From Verrucomicrobiota bacterium (GTDB lineage: Bacteria > Verrucomicrobiota > Verrucomicrobiia > Chthoniobacterales > UBA10450), in contig QHNH01000014.1 in assembly GCA_003218375.1 (NCBI GenBank), positions 24,736-88,735 of the forward strand: 64,000 nt of DNA, written 5' to 3'. The position numbers were made by a program, and so were the translations under genes. A model generated the notes under the pieces. The model was not told the origin of the DNA and searched no databases. It saw nothing but the letters and a program-made list of their open reading frames with translations. Positions 49,950 through 57,910 of this stretch are shown one piece after another; positions within the stretch are counted from its first letter, which is position 1; each line of letters begins with the position of its first letter.

Positions 49950-51671
49950 CTAGATCACGACGCCGCGAAGCGGCGGCTTCATCTGTCCATCGCGCCGGAC
50001 CGGTGAAATTTTCACGACGTTCTCCGGATCGAAGTCGATCAGCTTAAACCAATCTTCCGTGATATCGGTCGGCGGGAAAATATCGTTCTCATTGAACTCG
50101 GCGACGAAGGCCTGTTGCAGATCGCTTTCGCTGATTCCCGAAACGTGGTTGGAGCCGGGATCGCTGATCCCGGTCGCGGAATTGGTGATGGTGCGCTTGA
50201 TCGCCATCGCCTTGGCGCGCTCGACGATCGAGGCAATGATCGCGCCGCTCAGCAGGTCGCTCCGGTAAAGGACTTCTTTCCGGCCACTCCGCAGGGTGAT
50301 CTCGAGGAACTTGTTTTCCTCCCGCCGCGCGAATTGCACTTCAAGAACGCGCTCGATCAATTTATCGATGGCCGCGCCAAGGTTGGCCGCTTCCTTGGCC
50401 AGCGCGCCGTCATAGGGAAGATCATCGGTTAGATAAATCCGGTAGATGTCGCGCGCGCCTTCGCGGTTCGGCCGGTTCACCTTGATTTTCCGGTCGATCC
50501 GGCCCGGGCGCAGGATCGCCGGATCGATCAGATCGGCGCGGTTCGACGCCAGGATGATCACGATGTCGTGGAGCGAATCGATCCCGTCCATTTCCGAGCA
50601 AAACATCGGGACGAGGGTCGAGAGAATGTTCGAGTAACGGGAGGCGCGCCGGGTGCCGAGAATGCTTTCGGCTTCATCGATGAACAAAAACGGCAGGAAC
50701 CCTTCGCGCCGTTTCTCGCGCGCCGTTGCGAAAATCTCGCGCACGATCCGCTCCGATTCGCCGACCCACATGTTGAGGATCTCCGGGCCTTTGACGTGCA
50801 TGAAGTATTCCTTCATGTCCTCGCCGCACTTTTCGCGCAGCTTCTTCGTCAGGTTGTAGGCCGTGGCCCTTCCGATGAGCGTCTTCCCGCAGCCGGGCGG
50901 CCCGTAAAGCAAAAACCCCTTCGGCGTCGCGTGCTGAAATTTCTCGAACAGCTCGCCGTGAATCAGCGGCAGCTCGATCGCGTCCTTGATCGCCTGTAAG
51001 GCCTGCTCCTGCCCGCCGACTTTTTCCCAGGGCAGCTCGGGAACTTCGTCCAGGTAATGGTCGCGCGCTTGCGGATGCGTGAGCAGCTCGAGGGCAACGC
51101 GGTAATTCGGATCGACCCGAACCTCGTCGCCGGATTTGAGCGAGATTTTCATCAACGCGGCGGACCGCTGCAGGACCAGCGATTGCAAACCATGCTCGGA
51201 ACCGACCCGGAGCCGGTCCTCGCCGATCACCTCCGTGATTTTTGTCACCGGCCCCGCCGTTTCGAAACCGAGATCGCCGACGATGACGAACGCTTCGTTC
51301 ACCAAAACCCGCGTCCCCTTCCTCAGTTTCGCCAGGCTGATCCGCGGATCGACGTTGCAATAATACTCCGCGCCGCCGACCACGATGTGGGCCGTGTCCC
51401 GCGCCGGATTGTTGAGATACGTCCCGATGCGATTCGCTGGCGAGGTTACCTTTTTGATGACTTCCTCGAGTTTCTCGATCATCTGGCGCGCTTCGCCGAT
51501 CGTTTCCTGCTGCGATTGAATCTGGGAACGCATCACGTAAAGCTCGCGCCGATGCCGATTCTCCGGCGGGATCGAGGCGACGAGGAGATCGAACGCCTCA
51601 AGTAGACTGAGCTCGGGGGGGCCCGAATTGTTTTCGGGCTCCCGGGATTCCTCGCTCCGTTCGTCGTCCAT
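49950..51671 (-). CDS. arc: Proteasome-associated AAA ATPase (ARC/Mpa-like)
   Basis: Hexameric unfoldase that delivers tagged proteins to a 20S proteasome. 573 residues: coiled coil at about 40-85, tandem OB domains at about 86-220 (SPANRIGTYLN, VNEAFVIVGDLG), then the AAA module with LPWEKVGGQEQALQAIKDAI, Walker A LYGPPGCGKTLIG, FLPFLFIDEAESILGTR (Walker B), SNRADLIDPAILRPGRIDRK. Unlike actinobacterial Mpa it does not end in a Tyr-Leu type 20S-docking motif; it ends RGVVI. Dop lies downstream, separated by the DUF885 and zinc-ribbon genes. Confidence 0.93.
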   Translation of the reverse strand: MDDERSEESREPENNSGPPELSLLEAFDLLVASIPPENRHRRELYVMRSQIQSQQETIGEARQMIEKLEEVIKKVTSPANRIGTYLNNPARDTAHIVVGGAEYYCNVDPRISLAKLRKGTRVLVNEAFVIVGDLGFETAGPVTKITEVIGEDRLRVGSEHGLQSLVLQRSAALMKISLKSGDEVRVDPNYRVALELLTHPQARDHYLDEVPELPWEKVGGQEQALQAIKDAIELPLIHGELFEKFQHATPKGFLLYGPPGCGKTLIGRATAYNLTKKLREKCGEDMKEYFMHVKGPEILNMWVGESERIVREIFATAREKRREGFLPFLFIDEAESILGTRRASRYSNILSTLVPMFCSEMDGIDSLHDIVIILASNRADLIDPAILRPGRIDRKIKVNRPNREGARDIYRIYLTDDLPYDGALAKEAANLGAAIDKLIERVLEVQFARREENKFLEITLRSGRKEVLYRSDLLSGAIIASIVERAKAMAIKRTITNSATGISDPGSNHVSGISESDLQQAFVAEFNENDIFPPTDITEDWFKLIDFDPENVVKISPVRRDGQMKPPLRGVVI

Positions 51672-51719
51672 CCGCCGCGATTATAAAACCTCCGGTGTGC
51701 GCTCGCAAATGTCTCTCTT

Positions 51720-51825
51720 CTGTAGCCGTCGCCCTGTGGGCGACGTGAGAACACGCCTTCTTTCCAGAGCGGCCGACAATTTCTCGCGCCTGTTCAGTTG
51801 CGGCTGAGCACACCCGCCTCTACAA
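51720..51825. repeat. Hybrid repeat: GTAGCC left half plus GTAGAGGCGG right half
   Basis: TGTAGCCGTCGCCCTGTGGGCGACG is the left half of a GTAGCC element. About 50 nt later GCGGCTGAGCACACCCGCCTCTACA is the right half of a GTAGAGGCGG element. It lies between the ARC start and the tRNA gene and may be a recombinant. Confidence 0.75.
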
Positions 51826-51840
51826 TCTTCTCCTTCGCGA

Positions 51841-51914
51841 GGAGTCTTAGCTCAATTGGTTAGAGCGCCGCCCTGTCACGGCGGAGGTTGCGGGTTCGAG
51901 CCCCGTAGACTCCG
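51841..51914 (+). tRNA. tRNA-Asp (GTC)
   Basis: Complete cloverleaf of 74 nt. The acceptor stem GGAGTCT/AGACTCC pairs perfectly; the D arm is GCTC...GAGC, the anticodon stem CCGCC/GGCGG with loop CTGTCAC (anticodon GTC), and the T arm GCGGG-TTCGAGC-CCCGT. Discriminator base G, as normal for Asp. CCA is not encoded. No other tRNA is adjacent. Confidence 0.97.
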
Positions 51915-51953
51915 GAGTTTTGTATTAAAAAAAGATTCGTTAGGCGGTCACGA

Positions 51954-52847
51954 TCACTTCGCTGACGCAACTTCCTTTGCGCACTGCCAGAATTTTTCCG
52001 CGACCGGACTGAGTCGGCCTTTTGGCCCGGCGATGCCGACCGAGATTGGTTTCGGCTCAGGAGTGAGGTGCAAAAATTTTATTCGGTTTCCGAAACTGTA
52101 ACCAAAGTCTGGGCCAATCGCGACGCCCGTCCCCGCTTCGACGGCCGACATAACGCCGGACATGCTGTCATGTTCCTCGATCACGCGCGGTTTCCGTTTC
52201 ACCTTCGAAAAGATGATCGAAAGCAAATCGTAGTAATTCGGATAGTCTTCGCGGGTCAGGCCAATCAACACTTCGGCCGCAACCTCGATGAGCGGAACGC
52301 TGCGCCGTCGGGCAAACAGATGCTGCGGGGCGACCGCCACGCAAACGCGTTGGTGAAACAACTCTTCATATCGCAGGTCGCGGAGCGAACTACCCTTGGG
52401 AGGAGCAGTGATCAATCCGAGTTCAAGTCGGCCATCGCGTACGCCGTCGAGAGTGTCTTTGTTGCTCCAATCGTGCAATCTGACATGCACGTTTGGCATC
52501 GCCCGCTGAAACGCCCGTAATGTTTTCGGCAGAATTTCGGCGAATGGCGTCGGTGAGTGGCCGACGTGAAGCTCGGTAGGCTCTGCGCTTGCAACGGCGC
52601 GCGCTTTCGTGACGGCTTCGTCCGCGTGTTGCAGCACCGCCCGAGCTCCGTTCAAGAACGTGCGCCCGGCCTCTGTCAGGCTGACCGATTTCGCCGTGCG
52701 TTTGAGCAGAAGGAAGCCCAGCTCATCTTCCAGATCGCGAATCTGGCGGCTTAAGGGCGGTTGAGAGACGTGAAGCTTCAACGCCGCGCGTGAGAGGTTC
52801 TCTGCCTCGGCGACGGCAACAAAGTAGCGGAGATGCCGCAATTCCAC
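51954..52847 (-). CDS. LysR-family transcriptional regulator
   Basis: Protein of 297 residues. The N-terminal winged helix-turn-helix is MELRHLRYFVAVAEAENLS, LHVSQPPLSRQIRDLEDELG, LLLKRTAKSVSLTEAG; a linker helix and periplasmic-binding-like effector domain follow. It is divergent from the oxidoreductase/hydrolase cluster starting at 52995, and by the usual LysR logic it likely controls that cluster in response to a small molecule (inference). A T-N11-A box lies right in front of its start codon. Confidence 0.95.
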   Translation of the reverse strand: MELRHLRYFVAVAEAENLSRAALKLHVSQPPLSRQIRDLEDELGFLLLKRTAKSVSLTEAGRTFLNGARAVLQHADEAVTKARAVASAEPTELHVGHSPTPFAEILPKTLRAFQRAMPNVHVRLHDWSNKDTLDGVRDGRLELGLITAPPKGSSLRDLRYEELFHQRVCVAVAPQHLFARRRSVPLIEVAAEVLIGLTREDYPNYYDLLSIIFSKVKRKPRVIEEHDSMSGVMSAVEAGTGVAIGPDFGYSFGNRIKFLHLTPEPKPISVGIAGPKGRLSPVAEKFWQCAKEVASAK

Positions 52848-52860
52848 AGCCGCTTCACTC

Positions 52861-52873
52861 TACCTTTTGGGTA
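52861..52873. promoter_or_regulatory. Candidate LysR box (T-N11-A)
   Basis: TACC-N5-GGTA, a dyad matching the T-N11-A consensus of LysR-type operators, 14 nt from the regulator start and in the divergent intergenic region. Such sites commonly serve autorepression and activation of the divergent genes. Short motif, so chance occurrence is possible. Confidence 0.5.
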
Positions 52874-52994
52874 TGCTGACGCAACAAACATCGTCTTTCA
52901 CAACGGCGGAGTCGTGGGCCGATCGTGACACATGAAAACAAGACCTCAGTTTGCAGCTTTGCCAAAGTATGACACCAGCGCAACGAGAGTCGAA

Positions 52995-53069
52995 ATGAAG
53001 CTCGAGGTCGACGTCATCCCGGTCTCCGACGTCGAGCGATCCAAGCAGTTCTATCAGCGCCTGGGTTGA
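52995..53069 (+). pseudogene. N-terminal remnant of a VOC/glyoxalase family gene
   Basis: The frame MKLEVDVIPVSDVERSKQFY, then QRLG and a stop, is the first strand and helix of a VOC-superfamily protein. Family members continue LGWRLDAD at this place; here TGA stands where the Trp codon should be and nothing homologous follows. The open frame also extends upstream to ATG 52932. Only about 24 of some 120-130 residues remain. The hydrolase gene starts 33 nt later. Confidence 0.75.
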
Positions 53070-53101
53070 TACAGCACCCGCACAAATTTGAAAGGAGAAA
53101 T

Positions 53102-53968
53102 ATGTCAGAAGAAATCAAATATGATCGCCAGCGTAGCAATAACTTCATCGCCGTCGGTAGCGAAAACAGTAAATCGATTGACCTTTATTATGAAGATCTC
53201 GGTTCTGGACAGCCGGTGGTTTTGATCCACGGATGGCCGCTAAATGGGGCCTCATGGGAAAAACAAACGGCGGCCCTGCTGGCGGCTGGTCGCCGAGTGA
53301 TCACCTACGATCGACGCGGTTTCGGCGGCTCAAGCAAGCCTTCGATCGGCTATGACTACGATACCTTTGCCGCCGATCTTAACGCGGTCCTCACTACACT
53401 TGATCTTCAGAAGGTAGATCTTGTCGGATTCTCCATGGGTACCGGTGAGGTCACCCGCTACATGGGTAAATACGGTTCCGTTCGCGTTCGCACGGCCGCG
53501 CTAATCGGAACATTGGGACCGTACCTCGTGAAAACCGCAGATAATCCGGAGGGTGTGGAGGCGAGTGTCTTCGAAGGGATAAAGGCTGCGATTAAGGCAG
53601 ACCGGCCAGCCTTCCTTCTCGATTTCTTGCATAACTTCTACAACTACGACGTCACTGGAGGAAAGCTCGTCAGCGAGCGTGTGGTCGATGCGAACTGGAA
53701 CGTCGCAGCTCAGGCTTCTGCAATAGGAACATTGAAGTGTGTTGACGCCTGGATTGAAGACTTCCGCAAGGACATTCTCAGTAACGACGTCCCGACGTTG
53801 ATCATTCACGGCGATGCAGATCGTATTCTACCGCCAGATGCCACATCTCGAAGGCAAGCCAAGATGATCAAGAACGTTAAGTTCGTCGAATTACCAGGCG
53901 GCCCGCATGGCGTGCTGTGGACGCATGCTGAACAGGTGAACAAGGAGCTGCTTTCATTTCTAAAATAA
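53102..53968 (+). CDS. Alpha/beta hydrolase, non-heme haloperoxidase type
   Basis: Protein of 288 residues: VVLIHGWPLNGASWEKQ, VITYDRRGFGGSSKPSIGYDYDTFAADLN, nucleophile elbow VGFSMGTGEVTRY (Ser), acid in IIHGDADRILPP and catalytic His in PGGPHGVLWTH. This is the cofactor-free haloperoxidase/esterase group. Real substrates are usually unknown. ATG 53102 has an ideal AAAGGAG ribosome site 5 nt upstream. Codon third positions look more AT-rich than in the housekeeping genes, in keeping with recent acquisition (inference). First intact gene of the cluster. Confidence 0.92.
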   Translation: MSEEIKYDRQRSNNFIAVGSENSKSIDLYYEDLGSGQPVVLIHGWPLNGASWEKQTAALLAAGRRVITYDRRGFGGSSKPSIGYDYDTFAADLNAVLTTLDLQKVDLVGFSMGTGEVTRYMGKYGSVRVRTAALIGTLGPYLVKTADNPEGVEASVFEGIKAAIKADRPAFLLDFLHNFYNYDVTGGKLVSERVVDANWNVAAQASAIGTLKCVDAWIEDFRKDILSNDVPTLIIHGDADRILPPDATSRRQAKMIKNVKFVELPGGPHGVLWTHAEQVNKELLSFLK

Positions 53969-53972
53969 AAGT

Positions 53973-54701
53973 ATGAAGCGAGAAACCAATACAGTGATTG
54001 TGACCGGAGCGTCGCAAGGTATCGGCGCGGCGGTCGTCCGGGCGTTCCTCGCGCGCGGCTACAATGTTGTAGGAACCGCCCGGAACGCGACCAAATCAAA
54101 AGAGCTTTCAGCTTCCGACCGGCTCGCCTTGATCGACGGCGACATAGGTCAACTTGAAACGGCGCAGAAAGTTGCAGAACTCGCCCTCAAGAAGTTCGGC
54201 TCGATCGATGCCGTGGTCGCGAATGCCGGGATATTCCTGGTGAAGCCGTTCACTGAATATACGGCAGAAGATTTTCGCGCCCTTGTTGCTACCAACCTGT
54301 CAGGCTTTATTTACCTGGCGCAACTGGCCGTAAAACAAATGCAGGCACAAAAGCGCGGCGGCAGCATCGTTAGCATCAGCGCAGCGCTGGCGGATAATCC
54401 AATCGCCGGTGTGCCAGCTTCCGTTCCAATGATCACCAAAGGTGGTCTGAACGCGGTCATAGAAAGCCTCGCTCTTGAATACGCGAAAGAGCACATTCGA
54501 TTTAACGCTGTAGCGCCCGGCGTCGTCGACACACCACTGCACGCGGACGATTCGAACGATGTTCTGAAGACGCTTTCGCCGATGGGCACGATCTCCACGG
54601 TTGAGGAGATTGCCAGCGCCGTGGTCTATCTGACAGAAGCCAGGCAGATTACCGGGGAAGTGCTGCGCGTGGATGGCGGTGCGCACATAGGCAAATGGTA
54701 A
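53973..54701 (+). CDS. SDR-family oxidoreductase with substituted catalytic Tyr
   Basis: Short-chain dehydrogenase of 242 residues with the cofactor motif VTGASQGIGAAV, NAGIF, and a normal SDR C-terminus (VNAVAPG-like FNAVAPGVVDTPLH, TGEVLRVDGGAH). The active-site YxxxK reads PMITK: Lys is kept but Tyr is replaced by Pro. The neighbouring Ser (SIVSISAAL) is present. The protein may therefore be a noncatalytic or altered SDR. It starts 5 nt after the hydrolase stop and overlaps the RidA gene by 7 nt, so it is clearly in an operon. Confidence 0.9.
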   Translation: MKRETNTVIVTGASQGIGAAVVRAFLARGYNVVGTARNATKSKELSASDRLALIDGDIGQLETAQKVAELALKKFGSIDAVVANAGIFLVKPFTEYTAEDFRALVATNLSGFIYLAQLAVKQMQAQKRGGSIVSISAALADNPIAGVPASVPMITKGGLNAVIESLALEYAKEHIRFNAVAPGVVDTPLHADDSNDVLKTLSPMGTISTVEEIASAVVYLTEARQITGEVLRVDGGAHIGKW

Positions 54702-55183
54702 CTCGTGAAAGATCTCAGCCGGCTAGCGCCGAACAACGGTTGAAAGAACTTGGCATTGAGCTGCCTGCGCCGCCGGAACCGTTCGGCACTTATGTCGAAG
54801 CGGTCCAGACAGGCAATCTGCTCTTTCTGACCGGGATGCTTCCGACGGAAGGTCGCGCGGCGAAGTTCGTCGGGCGCATCGGCGCCGAGCTCGATGTGGA
54901 AGCGGGGCGCAAGGCGGCTCATCTCGCGGCACTCAACGTCCTCGCGGTCGCGAGAAAGCATTTGGGATCGCTCGACAAAGTGACGCGGATCGTCCGGCTC
55001 GGAGTGTCGGTGGCCACTTCGGGAGATGTCCGCGATCAGCCGAAAGTCGCTGACGCTGCTTCGGACTTACTACAGGACGTCTTCGGAAAAGAGAAGAATC
55101 CTTGCCGGTTAGTCTATGGGGTGGCCAGCCTCCCACTCGGTACGCCCGTCGAACTGGAAGTCATTTTCGAGGTGGTGACGTGA
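54695..55183 (+). CDS. RidA/YjgF family protein
   Basis: Protein of 162 residues in the RidA superfamily, whose best-known members hydrolyse reactive enamine/imine intermediates. RLKELGIELPAPPEPFGTYV, NLLFLTGMLPTEG, HLAALNVLAVARKHLGSLDK, RIVRLGVSVATS and LPLGTPVELEVIFEV. The catalytic Arg of archetypal RidA near SRLVYGVA-type sequence corresponds to CRLVYGVASLPLG here. It belongs to the longer YjgF subgroup. Overlaps SDR by 7 nt and the next gene's possible GTG by 4 nt. Confidence 0.9.
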   Translation: MVTRERSQPASAEQRLKELGIELPAPPEPFGTYVEAVQTGNLLFLTGMLPTEGRAAKFVGRIGAELDVEAGRKAAHLAALNVLAVARKHLGSLDKVTRIVRLGVSVATSGDVRDQPKVADAASDLLQDVFGKEKNPCRLVYGVASLPLGTPVELEVIFEVVT

Positions 55184-55260
55184 GGCAGGAATCACAAACC
55201 GCTTTGGTGGTTTTGGTGCTGCTCACATCCCTTCAATTGTTAACCGGAAAGGAACCTCCG

Positions 55261-56115
55261 ATGGAACACCCGACTTTTTATCGCACGACACAGATTGACG
55301 GGCTCTCCGTCTTTTATCGAGAAGCTGGTCCGAAAGACGCGCCGACGATTCTTTTGTTACACGGACTTCCAACCTCCTCGCGGCAGTTCGAACCGCTCTT
55401 CGCGCGCCTTTCCGATCGCTTTCATCTCGTCGCGCCGGACTATCCTGGCTTCGGACACAGCGACTGGCCGAACCCGAAACAGTTTTCCTACACGTTCGAT
55501 CGCATCGCCGAGATCATGAATCATTTCACCGAAGCGCTCGGGCTGTCGCGTTATACGCTTTACATGCACGATTATGGTGGACCGGTGGGGTTTCGAATGG
55601 CGCTTGCCCATCCGGAGCGTGTTGAAGCGCTCATTATTCAAGACGCCGCGGGGCACAACGAAGGTTTGGGCGCGAATTGGAAGACGCGGCGCGCGTTCTG
55701 GGCCGATCGCGCGGCCAACGAAAGCGCGCTTCGCACTAATCTCCTTTCGCTGGCGACAACGCGGACGCGACACGTCGGGAACGATCCGAATGTGGAACGT
55801 TATGATCCGGATTTGTGGACGGACGAGTTTTACTTTTTGAATCAGCCCGGCCAGGCCGACATTCAAAGCGATCTTTTCTACGATTATCGAACCAACGTCG
55901 ATGCTTATCCGAAATGGCAGGCATGGATGCGCGAGAAGCAACCGCATCTGCTGGTAATCTGGGGTAAGCACGATCTCTCGTTCGATCTCGGTGAACCAGA
56001 ACGATACCGCAAAGATGTGCCGAAAGCCGAAGTCCACGTCCTCGATGCCGGTCATTTCGCGCTCGACACTGCCGCGGATCGGATTGCGCAGCTCGTTCGT
56101 GACTTCATGAAGTAG
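55261..56115 (+). CDS. Alpha/beta hydrolase, haloalkane dehalogenase/epoxide hydrolase-like
   Basis: Protein of 284 residues. LLLHGLPTSSRQFEPLF (oxyanion), the nucleophile elbow YMHDYGGPVGFRMA with Asp as nucleophile, IWGKHDLSF (acid) and LDAGHFALD (His). An Asp nucleophile is characteristic of haloalkane dehalogenases and epoxide hydrolases, so ester hydrolysis is less likely. ATG 55261 has GGAAAGGA upstream. A GTG at 55180 overlaps the RidA stop (GTGA) and would add a hydrophobic, signal-like leader (TALVVLVLLTSLQLL), so an exported form is possible. Confidence 0.88.
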   Translation: MEHPTFYRTTQIDGLSVFYREAGPKDAPTILLLHGLPTSSRQFEPLFARLSDRFHLVAPDYPGFGHSDWPNPKQFSYTFDRIAEIMNHFTEALGLSRYTLYMHDYGGPVGFRMALAHPERVEALIIQDAAGHNEGLGANWKTRRAFWADRAANESALRTNLLSLATTRTRHVGNDPNVERYDPDLWTDEFYFLNQPGQADIQSDLFYDYRTNVDAYPKWQAWMREKQPHLLVIWGKHDLSFDLGEPERYRKDVPKAEVHVLDAGHFALDTAADRIAQLVRDFMK

Positions 56116-56177
56116 CAATAGGATTCGCGATTCACGATTCACTATGCTCTCGTCGCGGGAGCGTTCACAGTAGCGCG

Positions 56178-57437
56178 ATGCGCCCCACGACCGAAGCGCC
56201 AGGGAACAGCCCGCCTGCGTGCGTAGACGAGGTCGAGCCGGGCGCGGTCCCGGCTGCGCCGGTGTTCGGCATTCTTTTCGCGCTCAGTTTCGCTCATCTC
56301 GTCAACGACACGCTCCAGTCGTTGATTCCGGCGATTTACCCGATCCTGAAAACGGAGCTGCGGCTCGACTACAGCCACATCGGCCTGATCACCCTGACGA
56401 ACCAGCTCACCGCGTCATTGCTCCAACCGTTCGTCGGCGCGTTCACCGACAAACATCCCCAGCCGTTCTCGCTCGCGCTCGGAATGGCTTCGACGCTGGC
56501 CGGTCTGGTCCTGCTTTCGATCGCGCCAAATCTCACGCTCGTCCTCGTCGCGGTCGCGTTCGTCGGGATTGGCTCCTCCGTATTTCATCCGGAAGCATCG
56601 CGCGTCGCGCACTTGAGCTCGGGCGGGCGATTCGGCTTCGCCCAATCGGTTTTCCAGGTCGGCGGAAATGCCGGCAGTTCACTCGGGCCACTCCTTGCCG
56701 CGGCGATCGTTGTCTATCGCGGACAGAAATCGGTCATCTGGTTTTCATTGCTCGCGCTCGTCGGCATTATCGTGCTCACGCGAATCGGCGTGTGGTATCG
56801 CAATCACCTGGCGCATCATCACGCGGCGAAGCGGCACGCTGTCTTGCACCGTGAGACAGGACTAACCCGGAGACGCGTGCTCTTCTCGTTAGGCATTCTG
56901 ATCATGCTCGTTTTCTCGAAGTATTTCTATCTCGCCAGCATGAGCAGCTACTACACGTTTTTCCTCATCCAGAAATTCAGCCTCTCGGTTCGGGACGCGC
57001 AGTTGCATCTCTTCATTTTCCTCGCCGCGATTGCCGCCGGCACATTTCTCGGCGGCCCAGTCGGCGACCGCATCGGGCGCAAAGCAGTCATTTGGGTATC
57101 AATCCTCGGCGTGGCGCCGTTCGCACTCGCACTCCCTTACGCAAACCTTTTCTGGTGCGCCGTCCTCAGCGCAATCATTGGCTTGATCCTCGCCTCAGCC
57201 TTCTCCGCCATCCTCGTCTACTCCCAGGAACTCATCCCCGGCAAAGTGGGCACAATGTCCGGCCTCTTCTTCGGCCTCGCCTTCGGCCTTGGCGGCATCG
57301 GCTCTGCCGTCCTCGGCGCCATGGCCGATCGCCACGGCATTCCATTCGTCTTCCAAGTCTGCTCCTATCTGCCGCTGATCGGCCTGCTCACAGCGCTGCT
57401 CCCAAATCTCGGCACCCCTCGACGCACCACGGTGTAG
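56178..57437 (+). CDS. MFS transporter, fosmidomycin-resistance (Fsr) type
   Basis: Inner-membrane major facilitator of 419 residues with about 12 helices. It resembles Fsr: FALSFAHLVNDTLQSLIPAI, LITLTNQLTASLLQPFVGAF, FHPEASRVAHLSSGGRFGFA and VFQVGGNAGSSLGPLLAA. A cytoplasmic His/Arg-rich loop (LAHHHAAKRHAVLHR) lies between the halves. The substrate is probably a small drug or metabolite; fosmidomycin is only the family name. It may belong to the same unit as the hydrolase 63 nt upstream. The TAG stop lies in the following repeat. Confidence 0.92.
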   Translation: MRPTTEAPGNSPPACVDEVEPGAVPAAPVFGILFALSFAHLVNDTLQSLIPAIYPILKTELRLDYSHIGLITLTNQLTASLLQPFVGAFTDKHPQPFSLALGMASTLAGLVLLSIAPNLTLVLVAVAFVGIGSSVFHPEASRVAHLSSGGRFGFAQSVFQVGGNAGSSLGPLLAAAIVVYRGQKSVIWFSLLALVGIIVLTRIGVWYRNHLAHHHAAKRHAVLHRETGLTRRRVLFSLGILIMLVFSKYFYLASMSSYYTFFLIQKFSLSVRDAQLHLFIFLAAIAAGTFLGGPVGDRIGRKAVIWVSILGVAPFALALPYANLFWCAVLSAIIGLILASAFSAILVYSQELIPGKVGTMSGLFFGLAFGLGGIGSAVLGAMADRHGIPFVFQVCSYLPLIGLLTALLPNLGTPRRTTV

Positions 57438-57502
57438 AGGCGGCTATCCTCAGCCGCAGTCTTTGCCGGTTTGCGGGTGAGGACACCCGCCGCTGCCGCT
57501 AC
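57433..57502. repeat. GTAGAGGCGG-family compound palindrome
   Basis: TGTAGAGGCGGCTATCCTCAGCCGC at the left, GCGGGTGAGGACACCCGCCGC at the right. Hairpins GCGGCT...AGCCGC and GCGGGTGAGGACACCCGC are visible. Its first TAG ends the MFS gene. Confidence 0.85.
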
Positions 57503-57525
57503 TGCACGCTCGGCGTCTTCGCGCC

Positions 57526-57645
57526 CTAGTCCTTGATCCAGCGTTCGACGCGTTCCTGCAGCAGGTCGAGCGGCATCGCACGTCCGTTTAGGATTTGGTC
57601 GTGGAAGGCTTTGATGTCGAATTTCGGGTCGAGCTGTGCCCATTT
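57526..57645 (-). pseudogene. 3' remnant of a second DUF885 gene
   Basis: On the minus strand the frame reads PKFDIKAFHDQILNGRAMPL, then DLLQERVERW and a stop. It is nearly identical to the end of the DUF885 gene at 58157 (PKFDIKAFHDEILNGGAMPL). About 38 residues remain; the homology ends about 10 nt before the toxin stop. It marks either an old tandem duplication or a target partly replaced when the toxin-antitoxin module arrived. Confidence 0.85.
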
Positions 57646-57654
57646 CTCAACTGA

Positions 57655-57910
57655 TCAAAACTTGAAGTGGTTGTACTCCTCGTGAGTGCCGATCCAGACC
57701 CAGTAATATTCGCCGTTGCGTTGTCGGGCGACGGCACGATAACTCCGGCCGATCTCAACGGTGTAAGCGCCACCTTTCTTTTTGGAAGCCTAACGACGGA
57801 TGTCTCGGGTTCGCCTTGAAAAGCTCGAAGTTCTTTCTCGCAAGTCGTTGCACATGCTCCGGCAGCTCGTCATAACAGCGCCAGAAGGAAGCAAGCGCAT
57901 GGGACTTCAC
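57655..57910 (-). pseudogene. RelE/ParE-type toxin gene broken by +1 frameshift
   Basis: Starts at GTG 57910, overlapping the antitoxin stop by 4 nt (GTGA). Frame: SHALASFWRCYDELPEHVQR, LARKNFELFKANPRHPSLGF, then a run of five A (minus strand, about 57780-57784). Removing one A restores GGAYTVEIGRSYRAVARQR and YYWVWIGTHEEYNHF, a full RelE-like end. As written, the frame stops after about 52 residues. It may be true inactivation, a homopolymer sequencing error, or a frameshifting site. Confidence 0.8.
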
